Assembly (NCBI RefSeq): GCF_014636865.1
Contig: NZ_BMER01000002.1
Coordinates: forward strand, 1-64,000
DNA: 64,000 nt
DNA from: Parapedobacter pyrenivorans
GTDB lineage: Bacteria; Bacteroidota; Bacteroidia; Sphingobacteriales; Sphingobacteriaceae
Direction: 5' to 3'
The notes beneath the pieces are model-generated. The model worked only from the letters and a program-made list of their open reading frames with translations, had not been told where the DNA came from and did not search any database. Both the position numbers and the translations under genes were made by a program. Positions 38,458 through 46,121 of the stretch are shown in pieces (position 1 is the first letter of the stretch; each line of letters starts with the position of its first letter).

Positions 38458-39726
38458 TTATTGTATATTTACGATTTGGTGCTTGTTGATCACCATGGTT
38501 ACTTTACCTTTCAACACACTCCCCATGAGGGGGCTATTACTTGATTTTGAGCGGTTTGTCTGCTGGTCAAAACGCCATTTCAGTTCCGTGTCAAACAACA
38601 CAAAATTTGCAACCGCTTGTTCCCGAAACTCGGGGACCGGTAATCCAAATATACGCCTAGGACCAATGGCCAGCTTTTCTATCAATTGATCTGTTGTCAA
38701 TCCCGCTTCCAACACGAATGGCAATACTGTCTGCAAGGCGATAATCCCTTCGGCGGCAATCTGGTATTCTACATTCTTAAATTCGATTTCATGCGGGGTA
38801 TGCTGCGATACAACAGCATCAATCGTACCATCTTTGAGCCCTTTAAGCAGTGCCTTCCGATCGTTTGGTGTCCGCAACGGTGGACTCACTTTATAATTGC
38901 TATCAAAACCAGCAACCAACTCATCCGTCATGACCAAGTGGTGAGCAGCCACATCACAGGTCACCTTGATCCCTTTTGCTTTAGCCTTACGAATAAGGTC
39001 AACGCTCTCTGCTGTACTGATGGTAGTGAAATGAATGGTTGCGTCGTTGTATTCCGCAAGATACAAATCACGGGCTACCATGAGCGTTTCCGCGAGGTTG
39101 GGATTACCTCTCATACCCAAATATGTGCTGGTAACACCTTCATTCATCTTGGCCCCAGCAGCCACAGATGCATCCTCCGCATAAGACACGATCAGACCGC
39201 CAAAACCCTTACTGTATAATAACGCCCTGCTCATCAAGCCTGCCTGTTGCACCGGTTTATTACCATCACTAAAGGCTATAGCCCCCGCCAACTTCATGTC
39301 ATACAGTTCGGCCAACTCCCCACCCTCCCGCTTCTTGCTGATGGTGCCTATCGGAAAAACATCGACAGGTAGTGTCTTTGCACGACTTACAATCAAGGCC
39401 ACTTCCGAATGACTATGCACAGCAGGATATGTATTGGGTTGTACTGCCACTCCCGTAAACCCTCCGGCCACTGCAGCAGTACATCCGGACAAGATATCTT
39501 CCTTAGTCTCCAATCCCGGCTCCCCGAAATTGACATTCATATCAAAAAAACCAGGGGCAAGACACTGCCCCTTTGCATCAAAAGTAGCTACTTTGTCGCC
39601 ATCAACCTTGATCCGGGCAGCTATCTTAGCAATTATGCCTTTTTCTAACAGTACATCCACTTCTCTATCGTGGTAAGGCGTACCGGGAAAAGCAACTTTA
39701 GCAGATTTGATAAGTAAGTTATCCAT
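38458..39726 (-). CDS. Dihydroorotase-like amidohydrolase lacking metal ligands
   Basis: 422 residues, clearly of the class I dihydroorotase family (GEPGLETKEDILSG, SDGNKPVQQAGLMSRALLYS, IGPRRIFGLPV). The metal-binding HxH is replaced by NVN (FFDMNVNFGEPG), a later His is Ser (IVSYAED) and the final catalytic Asp is replaced (VSQHTPHE where DHAPH is usual). It is therefore unlikely to be an active dihydroorotase. It may resemble the inactive PyrC' proteins that support aspartate transcarbamoylase assembly in other bacteria, or have a new function. First gene of the operon that includes the two GT2 genes. Confidence 0.85.
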   Translation of the reverse strand: MDNLLIKSAKVAFPGTPYHDREVDVLLEKGIIAKIAARIKVDGDKVATFDAKGQCLAPGFFDMNVNFGEPGLETKEDILSGCTAAVAGGFTGVAVQPNTYPAVHSHSEVALIVSRAKTLPVDVFPIGTISKKREGGELAELYDMKLAGAIAFSDGNKPVQQAGLMSRALLYSKGFGGLIVSYAEDASVAAGAKMNEGVTSTYLGMRGNPNLAETLMVARDLYLAEYNDATIHFTTISTAESVDLIRKAKAKGIKVTCDVAAHHLVMTDELVAGFDSNYKVSPPLRTPNDRKALLKGLKDGTIDAVVSQHTPHEIEFKNVEYQIAAEGIIALQTVLPFVLEAGLTTDQLIEKLAIGPRRIFGLPVPEFREQAVANFVLFDTELKWRFDQQTNRSKSSNSPLMGSVLKGKVTMVINKHQIVNIQ

Positions 39727-39812
39727 GTATATGAAACGAAGAAAAAGGCGTTAATCGAACCGGTAAGCTGATTTTCAATGGTATTATAGCGGCGCGCACA
39801 CTCATTAAAGAA

Positions 39813-39820
39813 CAAAAGTA
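39813..39820 (-). promoter_or_regulatory. -7 element (TACTTTTG) of the dihydroorotase-like operon
   Basis: Minus strand TACTTTTG, consensus TAnnTTTG, leader about 80 nt to ATG 39726. No TTTG at the usual -33 spacing. Confidence 0.45.
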
Positions 39821-39844
39821 CAAAATCCGTCGCAATGGCAATGT

Positions 39845-40423
39845 TTATTTTGAGATTTTATCATCCGTCCCCCATTCATAACCACTAACCTCCAGCCCAG
39901 CCAACCCTAATACACGGTCAACAACCGTCGCTGCGATTTCCTCAAAGTTTGCCGGCAAGCTATAAAATGATGGGCTGGCTGGGCAAATGATGCCCCCTGC
40001 TTCGGTCACCGCCAACATATTCCGGATATGGATCAAACTCAACGGTGTTTCTCGAGGCACTACGATGAGCTTCCGTCGCTCTTTAATTATCACATCCGCT
40101 GCACGCGTCGTCAAATCGGATGATGTCCCATTCGCTATCCGTGCCAATGTACCCATAGAGCATGGGCACACAATCATCGTATCGAATTTAGCAGATCCAG
40201 AGGCGAACGGTGCATAGAAATCGTTCTTTTCATAGCAAGTAAAGGGATATTTCGCATAATCATCATTTCCCAATTCGAATCGCCACACATCTTTGGCATT
40301 GTCTGACATGACGACTCCCACCGCCTCCAACTGCGATCCGAGTGCCGACAATTTATCAAGCAGCACTTTCGCGTAGATAGCACCACTAGCTCCGGTTATG
40401 GCAACTACAATCTTCCTTGGCAT
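39845..40423 (-). CDS. ubiX: UbiX-family flavin prenyltransferase
   Basis: 192 residues from ATG 40423 (MPRKIVVAITGASGAIYAKV), chosen because a TAAGTTTG promoter element lies just upstream. Flavin-binding ITGASGAIYA, CPCSMGTLARIANGTSSDL and PRETPLSLIHIRNM are UbiX signatures. It prenylates FMN to the cofactor of UbiD-type decarboxylases. No UbiD gene is in the window. Confidence 0.94.
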   Translation of the reverse strand: MPRKIVVAITGASGAIYAKVLLDKLSALGSQLEAVGVVMSDNAKDVWRFELGNDDYAKYPFTCYEKNDFYAPFASGSAKFDTMIVCPCSMGTLARIANGTSSDLTTRAADVIIKERRKLIVVPRETPLSLIHIRNMLAVTEAGGIICPASPSFYSLPANFEEIAATVVDRVLGLAGLEVSGYEWGTDDKISK

Positions 40424-40438
40424 ATTTTGAATATTTGC

Positions 40439-40446
40439 CAAACTTA
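40439..40446 (-). promoter_or_regulatory. -7 element (TAAGTTTG) of ubiX
   Basis: Minus strand TAAGTTTG, 15 nt upstream of ATG 40423. It supports the shorter start of ubiX. Confidence 0.5.
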
Positions 40447-40644
40447 GATAAATCACCATTCAAATACAAATCGTCGGTTCGAACCAGGCGTTCATCGCGA
40501 TCGTGTTTCCCTTCGCGTGAATGACGTGTATGACAGTCAAGGGCCCCAAGCTTCGTAAGAAAACAGTGTTGGTTAAATTAGAAATTCAATAAAAAATCAA
40601 AAAGAATCATATTTTTTAACATTTTTACACCCTAAAACCCGTCG

Positions 40645-40718
40645 AAAAAAAAAGGGCCGAATAAGTGAATATTCGACCCTACATCTACCTATGAAAAACA
40701 TGCCCTTTGGGAGGGCAT
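40645..40718 (-). ncRNA. Candidate small RNA: two hairpins and a terminator
   Basis: Predicted transcript of about 74 nt on the minus strand, beginning just downstream of a consensus promoter. Hairpin 1: ATGCCC (40718-40713 side) with GGGCAT (40705-40700), 7-nt loop, followed by GUUUUUC. Hairpin 2: a 10-bp stem (40679-40670 with 40663-40654, one G-U pair, 6-nt loop) followed by nine U (40653-40645), a strong terminator. No open reading frame of note. It occupies a 456-nt gene-free stretch between ubiX and the ankyrin gene. No Rfam family recognised. A leader for ubiX is less likely because ubiX has its own promoter 200 nt on. Confidence 0.6.
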
Positions 40719-40720
40719 TA

Positions 40721-40751
40721 CAAAAGTACAGCTAAGATTGATGATACAAAA
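40721..40751 (-). promoter_or_regulatory. Promoter of the candidate small RNA
   Basis: Minus strand TTTTG (40751-40747), an 18-nt spacer, and TACTTTTG (40728-40721). Start predicted at 40718-40715, exactly at the base of the first hairpin. Confidence 0.6.
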
Positions 40752-40879
40752 CAATTAGTAGCTTAAAAAACGTTTTTGTAGACGTAATACTACAAGAACA
40801 CGAAGGTTTAACTTTTTTTGATAATTTTTTAGTTAATTCGTCCCAGTATTTGTAAGCGTTGACCACCCAAATTGAAAAA

Positions 40880-41530
40880 ATGAGTCTTAGTCTATTGGAA
40901 GAATATATCGAAACCGGCAACAGTATGGCCATCGAAGATTTGTTGAATGGAAACCCGGGGTTAAGCAAACAGAAGACCAGTCACGACATCTCTCCTCTTT
41001 TGTTAGCCTGCTATTATAATAAGCCACAAATTGTCAAGGCGCTCCTTAAACACATCGATGAGCTCACAATTCATGAAGCTGCCGCTGCCAACCTATTGGA
41101 GCAGGTACAGGCAATGATTGAAGACAAGTCTGACTTATTGGATGACGTCTCTGATCATGGCTTTACCCCATTGGGCATGGCAACTCATTTCGGGAATGAA
41201 GATATTGTCCGGTTTTTATTATCCGCGGGCGCCGACCCCAATATCCAATCCCAAAACGGCTATAACGTGTACCCACTTCATGCAGCCATCGGATCGGGGT
41301 TTGATAGCATCGCCAAAATGCTTGTTGAAGCCGGAGCAGAGGTAAATGTACTGCAGACATCACGGGCGAGTCCATTGCATCTTGCAGCGCAAAATGGCAA
41401 TATTGACCTTATCATCCTATTACTGGAAAATGGCGCGCTTATAGCTATTAAAAATGATATGGGCAAAACGGCGTCAGACCTTGCAGCAGAAAAGGGACAT
41501 ACAGAAATCGCAGCAATCCTGAAAGCGTGA
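40880..41530 (+). CDS. Ankyrin-repeat protein
   Basis: 216 residues from ATG 40880 (MSLSLLEEYIETGNS); a TTG seven codons upstream is not preferred. About five ankyrin repeats, recognisable from SPLLLACYYNKPQIVKALLK, TPLGMATHFGNEDIVRFLLS, YPLHAAIGSGFDSIAKMLVE, SPLHLAAQNGNIDLIILLLE and TASDLAAEKGHTEIAAIL. No signal peptide, so cytosolic. Ankyrin repeats bind proteins; partner unknown. Confidence 0.9.
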   Translation: MSLSLLEEYIETGNSMAIEDLLNGNPGLSKQKTSHDISPLLLACYYNKPQIVKALLKHIDELTIHEAAAANLLEQVQAMIEDKSDLLDDVSDHGFTPLGMATHFGNEDIVRFLLSAGADPNIQSQNGYNVYPLHAAIGSGFDSIAKMLVEAGAEVNVLQTSRASPLHLAAQNGNIDLIILLLENGALIAIKNDMGKTASDLAAEKGHTEIAAILKA

Positions 41531-41542
41531 TCACCTTTCTTC

Positions 41543-41767
41543 TCAAACGTCCCAAAGCCGATGACGCATGCGTTTAATATAATTCCGGAAGTCCAATACG
41601 ATCCCGGCTAGAAAATAAAAGATAATCGGAAAGCCAACAGCCAAAAAAGAGGTATAGATGAAGAATAGGCGAAGCTTAGAAATGGAGATACCTAAGCGCT
41701 CACCGATATAGGTACATACGCCAAAGGAACGCTTTTCGAAAAACAAGAGAATCCGGTTTACCATCAT
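41543..41767 (-). CDS. PspC-domain protein
   Basis: 74 residues. PspC-like core GVCTYIGERLGISISKLRLF followed by a membrane helix (TSFLAVGFPIIFYFLAGIVL) and a basic tail. PspC proteins regulate envelope-stress responses or act as small membrane adaptors. It overlaps the DUF2851 stop by 4 nt (ATGA), so it is translationally coupled and is the last gene of the ribD operon. Confidence 0.85.
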   Translation of the reverse strand: MMVNRILLFFEKRSFGVCTYIGERLGISISKLRLFFIYTSFLAVGFPIIFYFLAGIVLDFRNYIKRMRHRLWDV

Positions 41768-43053
41768 TCATTGTGTTTGATTAACTGCAAGCCCACTCCA
41801 CAATCCAAGCATTTTCTTTTATCACAGTAAAACGCTTTCATTTGTAACAACGCTTGTGACTCGGCCGCCTGCTGCACCTGTACACCCAACGTCGAAAAAC
41901 GCTTCAACACGGCATTATCCTCCGCTTTCAGATTTTCCAACAAGGCTATAGCCCGGTAAATATACGTTTCTTTACCAATATATTTACCATAAGCAAATAA
42001 TATACCAGCCACGGCATTAATCAGCAATGTATCAATAGATCGACCACCCAATTGGCTTCCGTGGCGAGATAATGTACCGTCAAAGCGATAACGTTTCTCC
42101 CAATAGGAATTGATGGGAAGATCGTCAAACAACGCTTTCAAGGCAGGGGGATCCTTCATTTCGACGATGGTTGAAAAAAGCTGTACGGTTCGCTTGCAAA
42201 GCGCCGCCAACTGTGCGATGCGAATAGATGGAAAGTTGCCAGGACGCGTACGCATAAATTTCCACATTGAAGCATCCATAGGTCGCAGTGAGTGGAGCCT
42301 TCGTAGATGGCTGTATTCCCGTTGCAATTCTCGGGGATAGTCATCCTCAAAATCGACATTTTCCAACATGCCTGCTTGTCCAAAAAAAAGCGCCTCGATA
42401 GCCAAAGGGTTACGCTTGTACTTTGCAAGTATCAATTGTGGTAAGCTTCGGGCGAGTTGTTCAAATGCCAAAGCGTTCACTTTAAACCCAAAGCAACGGG
42501 CCATCCATATATAGCACGTGTCCTCCCAGCTCCCTCGCTGTTCAGCTAATAATGCATAAATCGAAGAAACTTTATATTCGAAGCGTTCCACCAGCAAGCG
42601 AGATAGCCATTGTGACAAATGGAATGGCGGGGTAAGATGAATAAGTCTTTCGCAGGGAATCCAATACATGCCACTCATCAACTCCCGGTATTTCGGAAGA
42701 ATATGATGGGGCATCAACGACTTCAGTTCCAACGCCTCAACCAGCGTGCCATCCTCACGGTATACCGCCTCATCATACTCATACACCACATGCACAATCA
42801 CGTTATTGTAGGCTTTATCCTTATGGTGCTGGTGCCGCTCCCAATCCGAGGCCCGTATATGGATTTCCACATTGCCCACCCATTCGACATCCGCGATAAC
42901 GGCGCGAGCAGCTAAGAAATCAGCGCCTGCATCGTGATTGTGTATGCCCGTATCGAGTATTCTCAGTGTTTTGCCCGACATCGTATTCAACCGCCGTATA
43001 TCATATAGGCGGTATTTCCAGACAAAATGCAATATATCTTCGGACAAGGTCAT
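41764..43053 (-). CDS. DUF2851-family protein
   Basis: 429 residues with the DUF2851 N-terminal signature (ILHFVWKYRLYD, TGIHNHDAGADFLAARAVI, NVEIHIRASDWERH) and a C-terminal Cys cluster (CDKRKCLDCGVGLQ) that may bind zinc. DUF2851 is specific to Bacteroidota and relatives. The motif GNVEIHIRASDW resembles nuclease-type cores, but no function is established. Third-from-last gene of the ribD-ABC operon region. Confidence 0.85.
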   Translation of the reverse strand: MTLSEDILHFVWKYRLYDIRRLNTMSGKTLRILDTGIHNHDAGADFLAARAVIADVEWVGNVEIHIRASDWERHQHHKDKAYNNVIVHVVYEYDEAVYREDGTLVEALELKSLMPHHILPKYRELMSGMYWIPCERLIHLTPPFHLSQWLSRLLVERFEYKVSSIYALLAEQRGSWEDTCYIWMARCFGFKVNALAFEQLARSLPQLILAKYKRNPLAIEALFFGQAGMLENVDFEDDYPRELQREYSHLRRLHSLRPMDASMWKFMRTRPGNFPSIRIAQLAALCKRTVQLFSTIVEMKDPPALKALFDDLPINSYWEKRYRFDGTLSRHGSQLGGRSIDTLLINAVAGILFAYGKYIGKETYIYRAIALLENLKAEDNAVLKRFSTLGVQVQQAAESQALLQMKAFYCDKRKCLDCGVGLQLIKHNE

Positions 43054-43095
43054 ATAACTTGGTCATAGGTAAGCAAGGCCAAATATATGAATCTC

Positions 43096-43851
43096 TCAAT
43101 AATAATCAAACCACGACACGACTTCGGCATGATCAAGTGCTGACTTCGCGACCGCATCAAAGTCCCTAATAACCCTACCAGTTTCCATTTGGATAAGGCG
43201 TGTTCCGTAGTGAAGCGCTTCACCAATGTTATGGGTAACCAACAAGGCCGTAAGTTTATGGTCCCTGATAATTCTATTGGCAATTTCCATTACCTCTCTT
43301 GCAGACCGGGGGTCCAACGCAGCCGACGGTTCATCGAGCAATAGCACGTCTACGCCAGCCATCACAGTCATCAATAGCGTAAGCGCTTGCCGCTGCCCAC
43401 CACTCAGGGTGCCCATGGGCTGCGCAAGCTTATGCTCTAGTCCCATCTCCAAGGTTGCTACTTTTTCGGCGACCAACTTGCGAAATGTGCCATCCACACC
43501 CAATCTCGCCAATTTAGGCGATTTGCGTAAGGCGGCCATCCTGAAATTGTCCAGAATGCTTAACGAAGCAGCCGTGCCCGTTAATGGATTCTGAAACACG
43601 CGCGCAATCCATTGGCTTCGCCGGTAATCGGGTAATCGCTGGATCTCCTGCGCCCCCAATAGCATTTTACCCCTATCTGGGTAAGCGGTACCTGCAATCA
43701 GGTTGAGCAACGTGCTTTTTCCCGACCCATTAGCTCCGATGAGTACTGTATAACTCCCATCCTCCAGTTGCAGCGTCACATCCTGAACAGCGGTCACCTC
43801 AGTTGCCTTTCCCGTGTTAAATATTTTGGTGATATGCTGAAGTTGTAGCAT
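43096..43851 (-). CDS. ABC transporter ATP-binding protein
   Basis: 251 residues. Walker A GANGSGKST (39-47), signature LSGGQ (149-153), Walker B VLLLDE (169-174), D-loop SAALD. It belongs with the permease encoded 18 nt upstream; the pair resembles the YtrB/TrpX-like uptake modules with BmpA/ABC-substrate-binding lipoproteins. No substrate-binding protein gene is in the operon, so the substrate cannot be named. Confidence 0.9.
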   Translation of the reverse strand: MLQLQHITKIFNTGKATEVTAVQDVTLQLEDGSYTVLIGANGSGKSTLLNLIAGTAYPDRGKMLLGAQEIQRLPDYRRSQWIARVFQNPLTGTAASLSILDNFRMAALRKSPKLARLGVDGTFRKLVAEKVATLEMGLEHKLAQPMGTLSGGQRQALTLLMTVMAGVDVLLLDEPSAALDPRSAREVMEIANRIIRDHKLTALLVTHNIGEALHYGTRLIQMETGRVIRDFDAVAKSALDHAEVVSWFDYY

Positions 43852-43869
43852 GCCGATATCTGTATATAC

Positions 43870-44748
43870 CTATCGCCTATTGAATTCTAAAATCCCTCCA
43901 AACCGTGGCAGGGCTACAATGACCAATACCAACACCGAAGTAGTGAGCTTGAGTAGGTTTGCGTCTACCCCGGCATCCAACGCTAATGCCAACATCAACT
44001 GAAAGGTAATCACGCCGAAAAGCACCCAGCACAACATGGGTGGAATGGCGCGTACTTTTAGGAAATTTATCAGCGTATCGCCAATAATGACGGCCCCCAA
44101 GCCACTGATCACAATACCAATCCCCATATTAATATCTACAAATCCCTGAAACTGGGCCATCAGCGACCCACTCCACGCAACCAGCGCATTGGACATAGCC
44201 AAACCATAAACCTTCATCCGCGTCGTATTTACTCCCTGTGCACGAATCATCGGTTCACTATCTCCGGTAGCACGTAGCGCGATACCGAAGTCGCTGCGTA
44301 ATAGGTAACTCATAGCGAACAATAAGATGACAACAAATAACACCAATACAAACAACGTATTATCATCCGTGCGTGTAAACAGGCCCAATCCTGCAAAAAT
44401 ATCTGCAAATCCCAACAATGGCAGGTTCGATCGCCCCAAAAGCACCAAATTGACCGAATACAGCGCAGTCATCACCAAAATACCGGCCAAGAGTGCATGG
44501 ATACGCAATCCTGTATGGATCAACGCGGTACAACCTCCTGCAAACGCGCCTCCCAACATCGCCAAAAACAATGTAACAAGTGGCGGATAACCATTTGAAA
44601 GCCCCACGGCCGTGATCACCGCACCCAACGTATAGCTCCCATCCGTGGTGATATCCGGGATGTTGAATATTTTCATTGACAGAAAAAGCCCGATTACCAA
44701 CGGGCCAAAACACAACGCCTGAATGATTGCGGCTACATAAAAGTCCAT
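43870..44748 (-). CDS. ABC transporter permease (TrpY/branched-chain-type fold)
   Basis: 292 residues, about eight membrane helices, starting MDFYVAAIIQALCFGPLVIG. The loop NIPDITTDGSYTLGAVIT and FVDINMGIGIVISGLGAVII are typical of the permease family found with tryptophan/tyrosine-type substrate-binding proteins. Its ATG shares one base with the ribD stop (TAATG), and the ATPase gene follows, so they are co-expressed. Substrate uncertain. Confidence 0.88.
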   Translation of the reverse strand: MDFYVAAIIQALCFGPLVIGLFLSMKIFNIPDITTDGSYTLGAVITAVGLSNGYPPLVTLFLAMLGGAFAGGCTALIHTGLRIHALLAGILVMTALYSVNLVLLGRSNLPLLGFADIFAGLGLFTRTDDNTLFVLVLFVVILLFAMSYLLRSDFGIALRATGDSEPMIRAQGVNTTRMKVYGLAMSNALVAWSGSLMAQFQGFVDINMGIGIVISGLGAVIIGDTLINFLKVRAIPPMLCWVLFGVITFQLMLALALDAGVDANLLKLTTSVLVLVIVALPRFGGILEFNRR

Positions 44749-45812
44749 TAACTATTGTTACTATGAATACGATAATAGCTATCCAATCGGTCGTGGCCCA
44801 CGAGCTGGCTCCTCGCACTGGCTGCATGCCATACCGGCGCTGCGATGCCACCACCCCAAGCTTCTGGTGACGTAAATATGCGGGCTTCATCCCATAATCC
44901 TGCATCGATAAATAAATCAAGCGTCTTGCGTCCCCCTTCTACAATAATCGATTGAATGTCCATTAAATAAAGTTGATAGAGAATATTTTGTGGCAAATAC
45001 CAATCGAAATTTTCCAGAGCGAAATATTTGACACTCCCTATCCAGTCCGTCTTTGACGCATTGAAAACGAGGGTTTCGACACTGCTATCGAATAAATTAG
45101 CGTCGGCCGAAACGGCCAGCTGCTTATCAATGAGTATACGTTTCGGATTCCTGCCGCGCCATTCCCGTACCGTCAGCTGCGGATTGTCAACCAACGCAGT
45201 TTTCGCCCCTACCAATACCGCGTCTTCTTCACTGCGCCAACGATGTACCAATTGCTTGGCCTCCGCACCAGTGATCCACCTTTGCGCACCGCCTTCGGGC
45301 GCCATATATCCGTCGGCAGTTTGTGCCCATTTAAGAATGACATAAGGGCGCTGGTGTCTTACCCGGGTGGTAAACCGACGATTTAACCACAGTGCTTCGT
45401 CGGCCAATATTCCCTCTATCACTCGAATTCCAGCCTTTTTCAGGATTTCGATTCCCTGACCATTTACCTGACCAAAAGGATCGCGGCATGCGATGACCAC
45501 CTCGTCTACTTGATGTTCGACCAACAACTTCGCGCAGGGAGGCGTTTTCCCATAGTGGGCGCACGGTTCCAAACTCACATACATGGTTGAATTGCGGAAT
45601 ATGTCTGCAGCACGATCGCCAAACTTGCGAAGGGTCTCTTCTATGACCAGCGCCTCTGCATGCGGACCTCCAAATCGTTGGTGGTAATTTTCGGCAATGA
45701 TCTTTCCTTCATGTAACAATAATGCCCCAACCATCGGGTTAGGGCTCACCGATCCCATACCCAGCCGGGCCAATTCCAGGCAGCGTCGCATGTAAAGTTC
45801 ATGTTCCTGCAT
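44748..45812 (-). CDS. ribD: Bifunctional riboflavin biosynthesis deaminase/reductase RibD
   Basis: 354 residues. Deaminase domain zinc site: H51 and E53 in GPHAEALVIEE, C84 and C93 in EPCAHYGKTPPC. Reductase domain starts near 150 (RPYVILKWAQTADGYMA) with GAKTALVDNPQLTVR and IIVEGGRKTLDLFID. It catalyses the second and third steps of riboflavin synthesis. First gene of a leftward operon with an ABC transporter, DUF2851 and PspC; a flavin-related cargo for the transporter is possible but unproven. The -7 element TATGTTTG is only 4 nt from the ATG. Confidence 0.96.
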   Translation of the reverse strand: MQEHELYMRRCLELARLGMGSVSPNPMVGALLLHEGKIIAENYHQRFGGPHAEALVIEETLRKFGDRAADIFRNSTMYVSLEPCAHYGKTPPCAKLLVEHQVDEVVIACRDPFGQVNGQGIEILKKAGIRVIEGILADEALWLNRRFTTRVRHQRPYVILKWAQTADGYMAPEGGAQRWITGAEAKQLVHRWRSEEDAVLVGAKTALVDNPQLTVREWRGRNPKRILIDKQLAVSADANLFDSSVETLVFNASKTDWIGSVKYFALENFDWYLPQNILYQLYLMDIQSIIVEGGRKTLDLFIDAGLWDEARIFTSPEAWGGGIAAPVWHAASARSQLVGHDRLDSYYRIHSNNS

Positions 45813-45816
45813 GACG

Positions 45817-45824
45817 CAAACATA
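45817..45824 (-). promoter_or_regulatory. -7 element (TATGTTTG) of ribD
   Basis: Minus strand TATGTTTG, 4 nt from the ribD ATG at 45812; transcription would start on or next to the start codon. No consensus -33 at the usual spacing. Confidence 0.5.
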
Positions 45825-45861
45825 CTTAAAAATGTTCTCTTTTTATGGCCTACTTTCCAAG

Positions 45862-46081
45862 CTTAGTCCTCATTAACCCCTTGCCTACCCCTTTTCTACA
45901 CTTCGTTTACACATTTTTTACCTCGTTGGTAGGGAAATGGTAAAGAATTGGTAAGGAGTTGGTAACGCTTTGGTAAGGAATAGGTAAGGAATAGGTAAAC
46001 AAAGGGTAAAGAAAAGGTAAGTGAGAAGTAAGGCAATATTAAGCGAGAAGTAAGCACTTGGTAAGCAAAAGGTAGGGAAAA
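45862..46081. repeat. 11-bp phased degenerate repeat array with TA steps
   Basis: From 45928 to 46081 there are 14 units of exactly 11 bp, each beginning GGTA, AGTA or ATTA (consensus about GGTAAGGAATT), with no insertion or deletion. To the left, units with the complementary sense (TTTACACATTT, TCTACACTTCG, CCTACCCCTTT) carry the same phase. In all, 18 TA steps lie exactly 11 bp apart between 45886 and 46074; two more (45864, 45874) are off by one. The plus strand has TAA in most right-hand units and so carries stops in all frames; the minus strand is open in at least two. It lies between divergent ribD and prmC. Confidence 0.85.
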
Positions 46082-46084
46082 TCG

Positions 46085-46116
46085 TTTGGCCAACCCGGAT
46101 GTATAGCGTATGTTTG
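46085..46116 (+). promoter_or_regulatory. Promoter of prmC
   Basis: TTTG (46085-46088), a 20-nt spacer and TATGTTTG (46109-46116), a perfect consensus. The preferred ATG at 46122 begins 5 nt after the element, predicting a leaderless or nearly leaderless mRNA; the ATG at 46110 lies inside the element and is excluded. Confidence 0.7.
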
Positions 46117-46121
46117 TATTC

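Noticed and set aside
40732-40968. Minus-strand 78-codon ORF opposite the start of the ankyrin gene.
   Set aside because: Low-complexity composition, overlaps the ankyrin gene and the sRNA promoter.
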